Below the pieces are notes generated by a model that was not told the DNA's origin, ran no database searches, and saw only the letters and a list, made by a program, of their open reading frames with translations. Positions 9,164 through 18,135 of a stretch of DNA of 49,692 nt are shown in pieces (position 1 is the stretch's first letter; every line of letters starts with the position of its first letter). The position numbers were made by a program, and so were the translations under genes. This stretch comes from Verrucomicrobiota bacterium JB023 (GTDB lineage Bacteria; Verrucomicrobiota; Verrucomicrobiia; Verrucomicrobiales; Akkermansiaceae): NCBI GenBank assembly GCA_030673895.1, contig JAUTCR010000026.1, positions 1 through 49,692 on the forward strand. The letters run 5' to 3'.

Positions 9164-11182
9164 TCAGCCAATCCGCTTCAAGACTTCTCCAGCCTTGGCA
9201 TCGGACAGCCCAAAACGCTCGGCGGCACCGAGAAGGCCCGCAATCTTCTCACGGTCATCATCCTTGGCCACAGCGGAAATCCGTCCTAACAGAGCGGCGA
9301 CGGAGAGATTCTTAAGGTCTTCGGACTCGACCCCGTAGTCCTCGATCCACTGTCCCAGCTGGCTCTTGAAGTAGTCCGGGTCGCCGTTGAAGAAGGTTTC
9401 CTTCACATCCCCGATGACCCGGCTGTTGTTCACCACCCGGTCTACGGTCTTGCCAGTAGTGATCGCATTGGTAATGCGGTCGAAGAACTGGGTCTCGCCG
9501 CCCACGATGTCGATTTTGGCACTCTTGAGAGCCTCGCCGACCACCTTGGCCTGCTCGGCGGCAATGAGGCGCTGGACATCGATCTGTGCCAGGTCGACTT
9601 CTTTTTCCTTCTCGAGTTCGAGCTTGAACTCCTCGTGCTCCTGCCCGGCTTCTTCGAAGAGCTTCATGGCCGCAGCCTTCAGCTCGATGGCTTCCGCATC
9701 GGCCATTCCTTTTGCTTTGAGAACCTCTGCTTCTCCCAATCCGGTGGCAGCGGCTTCCTTGGCGATGGCCTCGGCCAGCATCTTCTTGGCCTGCGAGACC
9801 TTCTCGGCCGAAGTCTGTTCCGCCTCCGCGGCAATGACCTTTTCTTCCGCCAGCATTTCGGCTGCCTTGCGCTTGGCTTCGGCATCTTTCATCACCTCGT
9901 AGGCGTGCTCGTCGGCAGCGAGTTGCGCGGCCTCCTTCTGGGCCTCAGCCTGCTTGATGCGCTCAATCATCTTCTCCTGCGCCTCAGCTTCCGCCAAGGT
10001 GACGGTGACTTGCTTCTGACGATCCGCAGTCGCGAATTCCTCCGTATCCTTGATACGCTGTTGCTCTTCCACCACGGTCTTCTCCACGGCCACCCGCTCG
10101 CGGATGACGTCCTGGATTTCTTTCTTCTGCACCTCGACCGCTTTCTCAGCCTCGATACTCTTCAGTTCGGTGACGCGCTCGCGCTCAATCTCCTCCAGCT
10201 TCCTTTCCCGCTCGACCCGCTCCAGCTCGACGGCATCCGTTCTCTCCTTGTTGCGTAGAGCGACCAGAACCTGACGCTGCTTATTCTCCTCCGATATCTG
10301 AATTTCTTCTTCAGTCGCAATGCGCGCTTGCTCCATCTTCTTACGCTCTTCCTCTTTGACCTTGGCAGCTTCGGCTTGTTCGCGCGCTTCCACGGTTTCG
10401 ACTTCCCGCTTCTGCTTTGCTTCCGTCTCCGCCAGTTGACGCTCCAGCTCCAGGATGGCCTCGCGCGCTTCCACGTCCTGTTGCTTGATGACGCGCTCTT
10501 TATCCCGCTGGATATTGTTAGAGAGCTTGGCCTGGGTCGCGGTCAGCTCGGTGATCTTCTTTATCCCTTCCGCATCGAGAATATTCTCAGGGTCTAACAT
10601 CTCGAGTGGCGTCTGCTCAAGGAAGTCGATGGCCGCATCATCAAGAACGAAGCCGTTCAGATCGGTTCCGATCACCTTCAGAATTTCGTCGCGGAAGGTA
10701 TCACGGTCTTCGTAAAGTTGGATAAAGTCAAAACGCTTACCCACTGTTTTCAGGCCTTCCGAGAATTTGGCATCGAAGAGCGCCCGAATCTCCTCCTCCG
10801 ATGAGGCGCGGTCGCATCCCACACTCTCAGCGACGCGCAAGACATCGTCCGAGGCATTGTTCACTCTCACAAAGAAGGCCACCTTGATGTCCGCCCGCAT
10901 GTTATCCTTACAGATCAGGCCATTCCTTCCGGTCCGATCAATCTCAATACGCTTGAGCGAGATATCCATCATATCGGCGCGGTGGGCGATGGGGACCACG
11001 ACCCCCCCATTGAAGTAAACCTTCGTCCCGCCCATGCCAGTGCGGATTAGCGCGGTCCCTTTCTCCACCTTCCGATAGAAGGTCAGGAGGATGAAAATGC
11101 CAAAGCCAATGATGGCGGAAATCCCGACAAGCACGACAGCGGCGGTCGCGCCACCCAGATCAAGGAAGGCGAGTGAATGCAT
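9164..11182 (-). CDS. Flotillin-like SPFH/band 7 protein (YqiK-like)
   Basis: This protein of about 672 residues has one N-terminal transmembrane segment (about 13-33), an SPFH/band 7 domain (about 40-210) and a very long Glu/Ala/Lys-rich coiled coil (about 210-540). A C-terminal conserved segment contains IVGGETQFFDRI. This is the flotillin architecture; such proteins oligomerise on the inner membrane and organise membrane domains. The start at 11182 is preferred. An in-frame ATG four codons upstream (11194) is equally possible. It sits between the OB-fold membrane protein and the giant AAA ATPase, all on one strand, and probably forms a complex with them. Confidence 0.9.
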   Translation of the reverse strand: MHSLAFLDLGGATAAVVLVGISAIIGFGIFILLTFYRKVEKGTALIRTGMGGTKVYFNGGVVVPIAHRADMMDISLKRIEIDRTGRNGLICKDNMRADIKVAFFVRVNNASDDVLRVAESVGCDRASSEEEIRALFDAKFSEGLKTVGKRFDFIQLYEDRDTFRDEILKVIGTDLNGFVLDDAAIDFLEQTPLEMLDPENILDAEGIKKITELTATQAKLSNNIQRDKERVIKQQDVEAREAILELERQLAETEAKQKREVETVEAREQAEAAKVKEEERKKMEQARIATEEEIQISEENKQRQVLVALRNKERTDAVELERVERERKLEEIERERVTELKSIEAEKAVEVQKKEIQDVIRERVAVEKTVVEEQQRIKDTEEFATADRQKQVTVTLAEAEAQEKMIERIKQAEAQKEAAQLAADEHAYEVMKDAEAKRKAAEMLAEEKVIAAEAEQTSAEKVSQAKKMLAEAIAKEAAATGLGEAEVLKAKGMADAEAIELKAAAMKLFEEAGQEHEEFKLELEKEKEVDLAQIDVQRLIAAEQAKVVGEALKSAKIDIVGGETQFFDRITNAITTGKTVDRVVNNSRVIGDVKETFFNGDPDYFKSQLGQWIEDYGVESEDLKNLSVAALLGRISAVAKDDDREKIAGLLGAAERFGLSDAKAGEVLKRIG

Positions 11183-11238
11183 TGTTGTTCTCATACGTTT
11201 TGTTCAGTTTGTTTTTTTGAGTATCGAAAATCTTCTTT

Positions 11239-11916
11239 CTATGAGTTCAGGGTCAATTCTTCCCCTTTCGTCGAGCGAACGAGGAACTTGTCTTTCTCCT
11301 TGTCGTGCCCAATAACGAGAACGCTGTCTCCTCTCACCAGGGCTTCACGACCCTCGGGCAAAATGGCATTAAGCAACGCCGGAGCACCGTTCTTTCGAGG
11401 CACTTCAATCTGGCCGAAATCATGGTCGAGCACGCGGCTCTTTACCGTCCCTGATAGACCGATGAGCGGCTCTTGGTGCTCTTGATCATTCTTGATCGCA
11501 CGCATGAGAGGCCGTAGTGGCTGCGTGACAGCCTTCACGGCCAATGCGCTCACGATGAAATTTCCAATGAGCAGCCCCATTGCCATCCAGCCACTACCCT
11601 CCGCATTGAGATAAGCATTCGAAAGGATCGAAACGGCCCACATGAAGAGAATGAGGAGACTCAGGACAATCATCAGCGGGACATCTTGGGCATTGACGAA
11701 GCGCAGCATTGTCCCGACGACGCCTTCCGTCGCCTGCCCTTGCCCCTCCGCGTCACCCTCAAGGTCGCCGTCGAGCTCGATGTCAAACGTATCGAGGTCA
11801 ACTGTCCCTATCACGCTAAGCAGCCAATAAATGGCAACGAGGATAAGCAGACAAGTCAGAGGCAAATTATATCCTAACCAGGCTTGGTCCCATAGCTCCT
11901 TCACAACGGCGGTCAT
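11239..11916 (-). CDS. OB-fold membrane protein (DUF1449/YqiJ-like)
   Basis: This is a 225-residue protein with three hydrophobic segments (about residues 17-38, 76-98 and 108-130). An acidic loop lies between the first two. A soluble C-terminal domain (about 145-225) contains GLSGTVKSRVLDHDFGQIEV and GDSVLVIGHD and looks like the NfeD/YqiJ-type OB fold. NfeD- and YqiJ-type proteins are regular partners of flotillins. It is the promoter-proximal gene of the flotillin/AAA module, about 56 bases before the flotillin start. Confidence 0.85.
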   Translation of the reverse strand: MTAVVKELWDQAWLGYNLPLTCLLILVAIYWLLSVIGTVDLDTFDIELDGDLEGDAEGQGQATEGVVGTMLRFVNAQDVPLMIVLSLLILFMWAVSILSNAYLNAEGSGWMAMGLLIGNFIVSALAVKAVTQPLRPLMRAIKNDQEHQEPLIGLSGTVKSRVLDHDFGQIEVPRKNGAPALLNAILPEGREALVRGDSVLVIGHDKEKDKFLVRSTKGEELTLNS

Positions 11917-12086
11917 CCAAGCGTGAAAGGACTTCTCTTACGATTACAAAAGGCCTTCTAAATTCCCATCTCAACCTTGGGTGCGAGGCGGCCCCAGACA
12001 AGCCAACGGACCTTACCGGATAGGAGCCTGCGAAGCGGAGAGTCGAAACCCCGAGAGCTTTCTTCCCATTCGAGAGGTCTTCACGC
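11917..12086. promoter_or_regulatory. Divergent promoter region, flotillin module versus lipase
   Basis: This 170-base gap separates the minus-strand OB-fold/flotillin/AAA module from the plus-strand lipase gene, so promoters for both must lie here. A Shine-Dalgarno GAGAGG at 12072-12077 precedes the lipase ATG by 9 bases. I cannot identify a clear -35/-10 pair. Confidence 0.5.
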
Positions 12087-13538
12087 ATGCTCCTCGGCGT
12101 GATCATTCGTCATCTCGCGTTCTGGGGCATTCTCTTGCTAGTTTCGTGTGGCGGGATACCCAAGGCCCCTGATCTGGAGGGGCGCTACGGCTTGCTTCCT
12201 CAGAAGGAGACTCGGCAGCTCATCAAGCATTGGAGCCATGCAGGATTTCCGGCCGAGATCCAAGGCCGCCCCGTTCGGGTGATCAACCGCCATCCGGAGC
12301 TTTCTGCCATCGAGGCCATTACCCCGGCTGGCTCCTTTTCTGACGATGATGGCCGCAGCGGGGTTCTCGGCTCGCTCGCGATGGCTCACCCCCAGACTCA
12401 CTATTACACCCAACCGTTGGGCAGTCACCTCTGGCAGATCAGCAGCCAACCCGCGACCGTCCTCGCTTCTGTCTCGCAAGATTCGTCCATCGAGCTCGAA
12501 TTCCGGGATTTTCGCGATACCCCCTTCGTGAACGGCCAAAGGCTGGCCTCACGATCCGAATTAACCTTCGATTACATCAAGGAGCAGGAGCCTGAAGGAC
12601 TCGTGAACCTCCTCACTCTGATCGATCCCCGCCTGTGGTCGGAGCGGAGGGGGTTCTACCTGGGCACGCCTTATGATCCGGAGAAAATCCCCCTGGTTTT
12701 TGTTCATGGACTCCTTTCGACCCCGGTCGCCTTCGAGAAGCTCGCCTCGGCCATCGCCGCCGAGCCCGATCTTTGGGATCGCTACCAGCTTTGGTATTAT
12801 TTTTACCCTACCGGAGACCCTTGGATCTTGTCCGCTGCCCACTTCCGCCGGGATTTCCGTCGTCTCACCCAGCTGCTGGACCCCGAGAACGACGATCTCC
12901 CGCTTCGGAAGGAAACCACAATCATCGCTCATTCCATGGGCGGCCTCATCACCCGGCTCTCACTTTCCGAGCAACCGCAGCCACTCTATGATCACTACTT
13001 CACCCGCCCGCTCAATCAGCTGCGATTGCTTCCCTACCAGAAAAACCGGATTCGGGACCAGCTCCTCTTCGAACCATTGGCAGAGCCATCGAAGGTCATC
13101 TTCCTCGCCACACCGCACAGTGGGTCCAAGTTGGCGGGCGGCTTCCCCCTCTGGCTGGCACGCACTTTAGTCAAGGCGCCCGCACGCATTCTCGACACCA
13201 CCTTCAATACCGCTCAGATCTTCGCGACCATCCAGCCCCAGGCTATCACGCCGGATGGCTACGCCCTCCTCACCGGCAATGAGGTTTCAGTCAATGGGCT
13301 CGCCCCCGGCCACCCGGCTTTGGCTTGCCTTGAACAGATGCCGATCCGCAAGGGAGTGGAGCTCCACAATATCGTCGCCTCGCTCACTGGACCCGATGGA
13401 TCCATCGGGGACGGAGTGGTCCCGCTGGATTCCGCCCGCCTCAAGCAGGCGGATACCGAGACCATCATCCGCGGCAACCATTGGCTCGTCAACGATCCGG
13501 AAGCCCATCGGGCCGTAATCCGGTTGCTGCGGAATTAG
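12087..13538 (+). CDS. Lipase-like alpha/beta-hydrolase lipoprotein
   Basis: This protein of 483 residues has a signal peptide ending in the lipobox LLVSC, so it is probably a lipid-anchored envelope protein. The alpha/beta-hydrolase signs are an oxyanion-loop VFVHGLL (about residue 207), a nucleophile elbow AHSMGG with Ser about 282, a likely acid in GDGVVPLD (about 440) and the catalytic His in GNHW (about 465). It resembles triacylglycerol lipase/PGAP1-type hydrolases (COG1075-like). The start is supported by GAGAGG 9 bases upstream. It is transcribed away from the flotillin/AAA module. A link to membrane-lipid handling with that module is only inference. Confidence 0.85.
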   Translation: MLLGVIIRHLAFWGILLLVSCGGIPKAPDLEGRYGLLPQKETRQLIKHWSHAGFPAEIQGRPVRVINRHPELSAIEAITPAGSFSDDDGRSGVLGSLAMAHPQTHYYTQPLGSHLWQISSQPATVLASVSQDSSIELEFRDFRDTPFVNGQRLASRSELTFDYIKEQEPEGLVNLLTLIDPRLWSERRGFYLGTPYDPEKIPLVFVHGLLSTPVAFEKLASAIAAEPDLWDRYQLWYYFYPTGDPWILSAAHFRRDFRRLTQLLDPENDDLPLRKETTIIAHSMGGLITRLSLSEQPQPLYDHYFTRPLNQLRLLPYQKNRIRDQLLFEPLAEPSKVIFLATPHSGSKLAGGFPLWLARTLVKAPARILDTTFNTAQIFATIQPQAITPDGYALLTGNEVSVNGLAPGHPALACLEQMPIRKGVELHNIVASLTGPDGSIGDGVVPLDSARLKQADTETIIRGNHWLVNDPEAHRAVIRLLRN

Positions 13539-13586
13539 CTTCCCCTTCCCCTCGCCATCCTCGGCCGAGTCGTCTATCGTCTACCC

Positions 13587-14273
13587 ATGCCGCTGAGCGA
13601 CCCACCCAACCGTCGTTCCCTCAAGGAAGCAGAAGAACGGGCTCTCTGGAATACCCCTGCGCTCAAGCTTTTTCTTGTCGGCTTCGCGCTCGTCACCTTC
13701 CTTTTCCTTCGCATTGGCGCCTTTAATCACTTCGCCACTCCGCTGTTCTTATGCATCACACTGCTGAGTGCTTATCTCTATCAAAGGCAAGCGATCTCCC
13801 AAGAGCGTCCCAAGCGCTGGGAGCACCTATGGGCTATCTGGCTGAACAGACGGGAGGACTATTTCCGGCAAAAAATTGACGATATCATCGCAGATAAGCC
13901 TTCAATCTCCCGAACAGTGCTCGATCCTTTGCTTTCTGTCCGGAGAGACCTTATCTCCGCCGTCAAAAGCGACGATCGAAATGAGCTGGAAGAGCATCAG
14001 TTGAGCTACCTGCTTAAGTTCGACGGACTGGCGGACTCCGCTCTCACTGCCCTCCAAGAGCATGATGAGAGACAGCCCCTGACCGAGGTCATCAAACTGG
14101 GCGAGAAGCTGATCGAGGAAATCCCGCTTGTTCTCTCTCCCCTGCAGGCTGGGGATGATTTCGATTATGCTGACTTCCAGCGCGAGCTGGATGCCTTGCA
14201 AGACGAGCACGCGATCAAGGTCGGCGTCTCCCGCCGCCTGCAAGCGGATAAGATCAAGCCTGGCTCAGCCTAG
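13587..14273 (+). CDS. Hypothetical two-helix membrane protein
   Basis: This is a 228-residue protein without a recognised domain. Two adjacent hydrophobic segments (about residues 27-44 and 48-64) form a membrane hairpin after a charged N-terminus. They are followed by a soluble, helical, acidic tail with heptad-like patterns. It lies 48 bases after the lipase gene on the same strand and may be co-transcribed with it. Confidence 0.65.
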   Translation: MPLSDPPNRRSLKEAEERALWNTPALKLFLVGFALVTFLFLRIGAFNHFATPLFLCITLLSAYLYQRQAISQERPKRWEHLWAIWLNRREDYFRQKIDDIIADKPSISRTVLDPLLSVRRDLISAVKSDDRNELEEHQLSYLLKFDGLADSALTALQEHDERQPLTEVIKLGEKLIEEIPLVLSPLQAGDDFDYADFQRELDALQDEHAIKVGVSRRLQADKIKPGSA

Positions 14274-14421
14274 GCCATCGCTCGCCTGAAGGTCCTTATG
14301 GGCGCTTTCGAAAGGCAGATAGGGTCGTCGTTTCCGTGCTTTCGGATGGCACAAAATCACGGTTAAATGCCTCGGCTCCCTTCCCCTTACTTAAGAAAAG
14401 TTAAGTGCCAAAGCGAAAGAC

Positions 14422-15582
14422 ATGTGGAACAATGCCGTATTGTCCCGCGTGAAGACACTTCTTGTGACGCTGGCAGGAATGCTTTTCGCTTCCCTCACGA
14501 GCTGCGTGAATACGCAGGTTGAGCATCAGCTGGATGAGCATTCTGCTGCCGAAGGGCTTCGCCATGCGGACGAGGTCTTGGCCCAATCTCCTTTTGATAC
14601 CGTCAAGATGAGCTGGTCGGAGGCCGAGGCACTCATGGAAGTGCGGAATCGGGAATACAAGGAGGCTGAGGAGACCTATGAGAAAGCAGTCGCCCAGCAG
14701 CCTCTGATCAAGGAATTTGCCGGCCAGGCCAAGAAAACGGCCACGGTATCCATTGGGGATGTGCTCAAGCCCTCTGCTCTTCTCAAAACGGTCAAGGAGC
14801 CGACGACCCAAATTCCCCAGCAACTGGCCTCGATTAGCAAGATTAAGGACTTTTCCCACGATCTGGAGCAAGATGCTTGGAACTCGACCGCCCAAGCGGT
14901 TGATGCCGAGATGAAAATGCGAGAAGAGAAGGTCAAACTGTACTCCCTCCTCCGCAAGGGCGCCCTCTTGGATCGCGAGATGGAGTGGCTCGAATCCCTT
15001 GAGCCCTTACCCGAGGACGCCAACGCGAAGATGAAGTCCGCCTTCAAGGCTTGGCGCAATCGCCTCGAAGGCGAGAAGAACAAGTGGCTTACCGACGTGC
15101 GCAACCTCTTCGATGCCGAGTATCACGATGTCCACTTTGTTCAGGATCAAACCGGCCTACCAACCTACCGCAAAACCGACCGGCCCGACCTCACCGACTG
15201 GCCTCGCTGGGCTCAACTCCGTCGCTCCAAGAAGCTGGTTAGCGCACTGAGCAAAGAGCACAAAGAGAGCAAACCCACCATCCCCGGCACCAAGATGGTG
15301 AAAAGCAAAGTGTCCGCCCTCACCTCCAATCTCACGGGGAACCAGACCGAGCCAACATTGGCGACCAAGGACATCCGCAGCGAAGTGCGGAAGCTCATCC
15401 AGAGCTGGCGGGAGATGAAGAATGCGCAACGTAAGGCGGAAGAACTGGAGAAGAAAGAGGAGGTCCAGAATGCCCCCGAGCTCGCGAGCATCAACGATCG
15501 TCAGGCCATCTATAACCTGAGGAATCAGGAGATCCAGCACGCCAGCGTCGTCTGGCTGATGGACGAGCAATGCTGGCCCTGA
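14422..15582 (+). CDS. Hypothetical lipoprotein with helical domain
   Basis: This is a 386-residue protein whose N-terminus ends in a lipobox-like LTSC (about residues 25-28), so it is probably a lipoprotein. The remainder is highly charged and helical, with a Lys/Glu coiled-coil stretch (about 325-350) and no recognised domain. A downstream GTG at 14449 would give a more typical short signal peptide (VKTLLVTLAG), so the true start is uncertain. There is no obvious functional link to its neighbours. Confidence 0.65.
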   Translation: MWNNAVLSRVKTLLVTLAGMLFASLTSCVNTQVEHQLDEHSAAEGLRHADEVLAQSPFDTVKMSWSEAEALMEVRNREYKEAEETYEKAVAQQPLIKEFAGQAKKTATVSIGDVLKPSALLKTVKEPTTQIPQQLASISKIKDFSHDLEQDAWNSTAQAVDAEMKMREEKVKLYSLLRKGALLDREMEWLESLEPLPEDANAKMKSAFKAWRNRLEGEKNKWLTDVRNLFDAEYHDVHFVQDQTGLPTYRKTDRPDLTDWPRWAQLRRSKKLVSALSKEHKESKPTIPGTKMVKSKVSALTSNLTGNQTEPTLATKDIRSEVRKLIQSWREMKNAQRKAEELEKKEEVQNAPELASINDRQAIYNLRNQEIQHASVVWLMDEQCWP

Positions 15583-16001
15583 AGCCGTCGGGCTTGGCCA
15601 AGCATGATTTGCCCTGTGTTCCACCGCCGGGATGCGGTGGTCGGCAGTATCTTTTTTGCCGATTTCATCAACTTTTTTGGAAATCGGTCTTCGGGGTTTC
15701 GGTTGTCGTATGCGGGAACAACAACACTCCCGCTTTTTCTTCTCGAACGATGATGCCCGAATACGAATCAACTAGTCCAAGCTGCCTTCACGGCGGCTTG
15801 AGGCAAATTTGGCTCTATGGCCGTCGTCTCGTCCGGAAAGAGAGCTTCTCGTGGAAACGAACCGGTATGGGGCACAACCTGACTAGGCCCAGCCAGTGCC
15901 CCGGTAGCGAGTGGATGAGCGAAGCCGGCCTTCGGTCAGTCGCCCTGCCCACTGTCAATTCCCCGACCTCTGGGACGCTTCCATAAACAACGCACTGGAG
16001 T
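15583..16001. other. Structured intergenic region, possible 3'UTR or small RNA
   Basis: No credible protein gene is present; a 138-codon open frame (15570-15986) has no recognisable composition or domain. The region instead holds a series of hairpins: 15621-15640 (7-bp stem CCACCGC/GCGGTGG), 15659-15687 (8-bp stem CCGATTTC/GAAATCGG), a terminator at 15712-15742, and 15778-15800 (9 bp with one G-T pair). The density of stems ending in a terminator suggests a structured transcript end or a small RNA. Confidence 0.45.
15712..15742 (+). terminator. Intrinsic terminator
   Basis: A 6-bp stem (GCGGGA at 15712-15717 with TCCCGC at 15728-15733) and 10-base loop are directly followed by TTTTTCTTC. It lies 130 bases after the stop of the lipoprotein gene, so it ends that transcript or an independent small RNA. 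Confidence 0.75.
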
Positions 16002-16036
16002 CTGATCATCCCAAGGGGTGATCAGGCTCCTTTTCC
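16002..16036 (+). terminator. Terminator-like hairpin between convergent genes
   Basis: CTGATCATCCC (16002-16012) pairs with GGGGTGATCAG (16015-16025), giving a long stem with one T-G pair, followed by GCTCCTTTTCCC. It lies between a plus-strand and a minus-strand gene. The T-tract is weak and on the plus-strand side only. Confidence 0.45.
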
Positions 16037-16079
16037 CTCTCCCACCCGGCTCCAATTACCTGGAGATGACGTGCTGACC

Positions 16080-16577
16080 TTACTTCAGCGTTTTGCGTGA
16101 AGAGACGATGAGTTCGTTCCGGGCGCCGCGATGGAGGGTGAATTCCTCACGGGTTGCATTCTTTCGCTCCCGCGCGCCATATTCCACCTTGGCCTTGACG
16201 TGGAGCCCTTCGTTTTTGATGTCCAGAACCCGGAAAACCGGTTCCCGGCGAAGACGGAAAAAGGAATGCAGAGGCACGTCACGATGCCCTGCATTCCAAA
16301 TCAAAATGGCCGGAGGGAAGTCTGGCACATCGGCGAGAGCGATGAACACATCCCGGATCAGGCCTTCTCCGTATTCCCGACGCAGCTTGGCCGCCTCCCG
16401 CTTAAGAAGAAGGTCCTCCAGATAGGCCCCGATAGGGTTGCGGCGCACCTCCTCAATCTCCTCCAGCATCTCCCGCTGGTGCAGGGCGCACACCGCCTGC
16501 AATTCCTCGCGGGAGATTTCACCCTTTTCGAATTGACGGAAAAGCTCTTGTGGAGGCGGGGGCACATTGACCTTCAT
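16080..16577 (-). CDS. Hypothetical protein, last gene of the Gld/ABC cluster
   Basis: This is a 165-residue protein with no signal peptide and no recognised domain. The N-terminal half is helical and charged, and the C-terminal half (about 100-165) is beta-rich. It lies 51 bases after the DUF4340 gene on the same strand, so it is probably in the same transcript. I cannot assign a function. Confidence 0.6.
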   Translation of the reverse strand: MKVNVPPPPQELFRQFEKGEISREELQAVCALHQREMLEEIEEVRRNPIGAYLEDLLLKREAAKLRREYGEGLIRDVFIALADVPDFPPAILIWNAGHRDVPLHSFFRLRREPVFRVLDIKNEGLHVKAKVEYGARERKNATREEFTLHRGARNELIVSSRKTLK

Positions 16578-16628
16578 GAGCAGCCAATAGAGCCCCCAAC
16601 CGGCGGCAGGGCAAGTGAAGGATAGCTC

Positions 16629-18095
16629 TTATTCCCCGTTGGATTCGGTCTCGGGCTCTTGATTCTCCTCGCCTTGGCGGGCGGCCGCAGCCGCCTGATC
16701 AGCCCGCGCGGCTTCCTCGGCGATGCGCTTGATATCCTCCTCGCCCAAGCTCTCGAAGAGATTGGAATTGTTCGTCTCGGCAGGCTCTTCTCCTTCGTCT
16801 CCGGCGTCTTCCGCAGGAGCTTCCAACGGCGGAATCGCAATCGGAGGCGTGACCACCTCACGAGGTTGGGCTGCTGGTGTTGGCTCGGCCTTGGGGGCCT
16901 CGGTCGGCGCTTTTGCCTCCGTTTTCGCCACCGGTTTGGTCAAATCCGAAAGCGGCTTGTTCACGGAATCCAGGGTCCACTTGGCCACCGAGAACCAGCG
17001 ACCAGCCAGGCTTTGCTCCTCGGCCAACTTCGTCTTCAGGCGCTCTTGCTCAGCCTCGAAGGCTTCGTCCGCGGCCTTGGCTTGTGCCTCGTCTTCCTCT
17101 TGGCCTTTCTCCCGCTCGTCGGGCAGATCCGCGCTCACTTTGAAGGTCAGAATGTAGCTCTCGCTCGTCGCTGGCGTGATGGTGCCCTCTTCCAAGTTTT
17201 CAGGGACGGTCACTTTCTCTGGTGCGAAGTCGATGACGTAGCGGAAGCCGTCAAAGGTCTCGACGACCAGTTGGCGAGCCTTGGACTCGTCACGCTTCTC
17301 CTTGGCCTCCTCCTCGGACAAGACATCCTGGAAGCTGGCCGACGAGAGGACAGACTTCATTGAGGTCAATGATTCAGGCAAAGCTTCGAGGCCTTGCGGC
17401 ACATTCTCCATCGTGAAGTCATCGGTCACACTCTCCCGCGTCAGGGTCCATCCTTCCTCTCCCTCTTCGTTGGGCAGCGCGAGATCAATCTTCTTCGCTC
17501 CCTGCACGGAGATGAAGCCGGGCTTCAGCCAATCCTTGGGGTCAGCAGACAAGTTGAAGAAGCTGTCATTCACGACGTAGACGGCGGAGGGCTCTGAGCC
17601 GAGACGCACGTATTTACCCTGCGCACGGCCTCCGAAGCCGGTGTTCTCGGCCTCTGTCGCCTTGCCCACCTTCACCTGCTCCAGCTCGTTGCCTTTGGCA
17701 TCAAGGAAGGTCAGGTAGATGCCATGCTCTTCCTCACCCTTGGCAGTGGCATCCATGCCGAAGCGCTCGTCGTAGGCCGGACCCGCCTTCATGTTCTGGG
17801 TCACGGTCACCTCCTTGAGCGTCTTCAGGTTTTGGAAGAGTTTGTCGAAGTTCGCCGGGAAGTCGCGCTCTTCCAGCGTCCATCCTTCCTCGGCTTTGGT
17901 CACCGTCGAGGTGTGCTCGCCATCCTCAATCTTGATGCGAGTGACTTGCTCAAGCTTCAGATCATCGAGAAGCAGGTCGCCCGTGGCCAACTCGGTCGAT
18001 TGACCAGAGTCATTTTGGGAGGACTTCACAATGATAGTCATCGCGGCGAGAACACCGGCGAGGGACCAGAGAATGATTACCAGACGTTTGCTCAT
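16629..18095 (-). CDS. DUF4340-containing membrane-anchored protein
   Basis: This is a 488-residue protein with one N-terminal membrane segment (about residues 5-23), a beta-rich extracytoplasmic part with the repeated DUF4340-like pattern (segments such as GWTLEERDFPAN and GWTLTRESVTDDF), and a long Ala/Pro/Glu-rich low-complexity tail from about 385. DUF4340 proteins regularly follow GldG-type ABC proteins, as here (40-base gap). It is presumably a periplasmic component of the same ABC complex. The substrate is unknown. Confidence 0.8.
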   Translation of the reverse strand: MSKRLVIILWSLAGVLAAMTIIVKSSQNDSGQSTELATGDLLLDDLKLEQVTRIKIEDGEHTSTVTKAEEGWTLEERDFPANFDKLFQNLKTLKEVTVTQNMKAGPAYDERFGMDATAKGEEEHGIYLTFLDAKGNELEQVKVGKATEAENTGFGGRAQGKYVRLGSEPSAVYVVNDSFFNLSADPKDWLKPGFISVQGAKKIDLALPNEEGEEGWTLTRESVTDDFTMENVPQGLEALPESLTSMKSVLSSASFQDVLSEEEAKEKRDESKARQLVVETFDGFRYVIDFAPEKVTVPENLEEGTITPATSESYILTFKVSADLPDEREKGQEEDEAQAKAADEAFEAEQERLKTKLAEEQSLAGRWFSVAKWTLDSVNKPLSDLTKPVAKTEAKAPTEAPKAEPTPAAQPREVVTPPIAIPPLEAPAEDAGDEGEEPAETNNSNLFESLGEEDIKRIAEEAARADQAAAAARQGEENQEPETESNGE

Positions 18096-18135
18096 TTTGA
18101 ATCGTTTGGGTTATCGGGTTTTGAATCGGTTCGTT

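Noticed and set aside
15570-15986. 138-codon open frame after the lipoprotein gene
   Set aside because: It crosses several hairpins including a terminator and lacks recognisable protein character.
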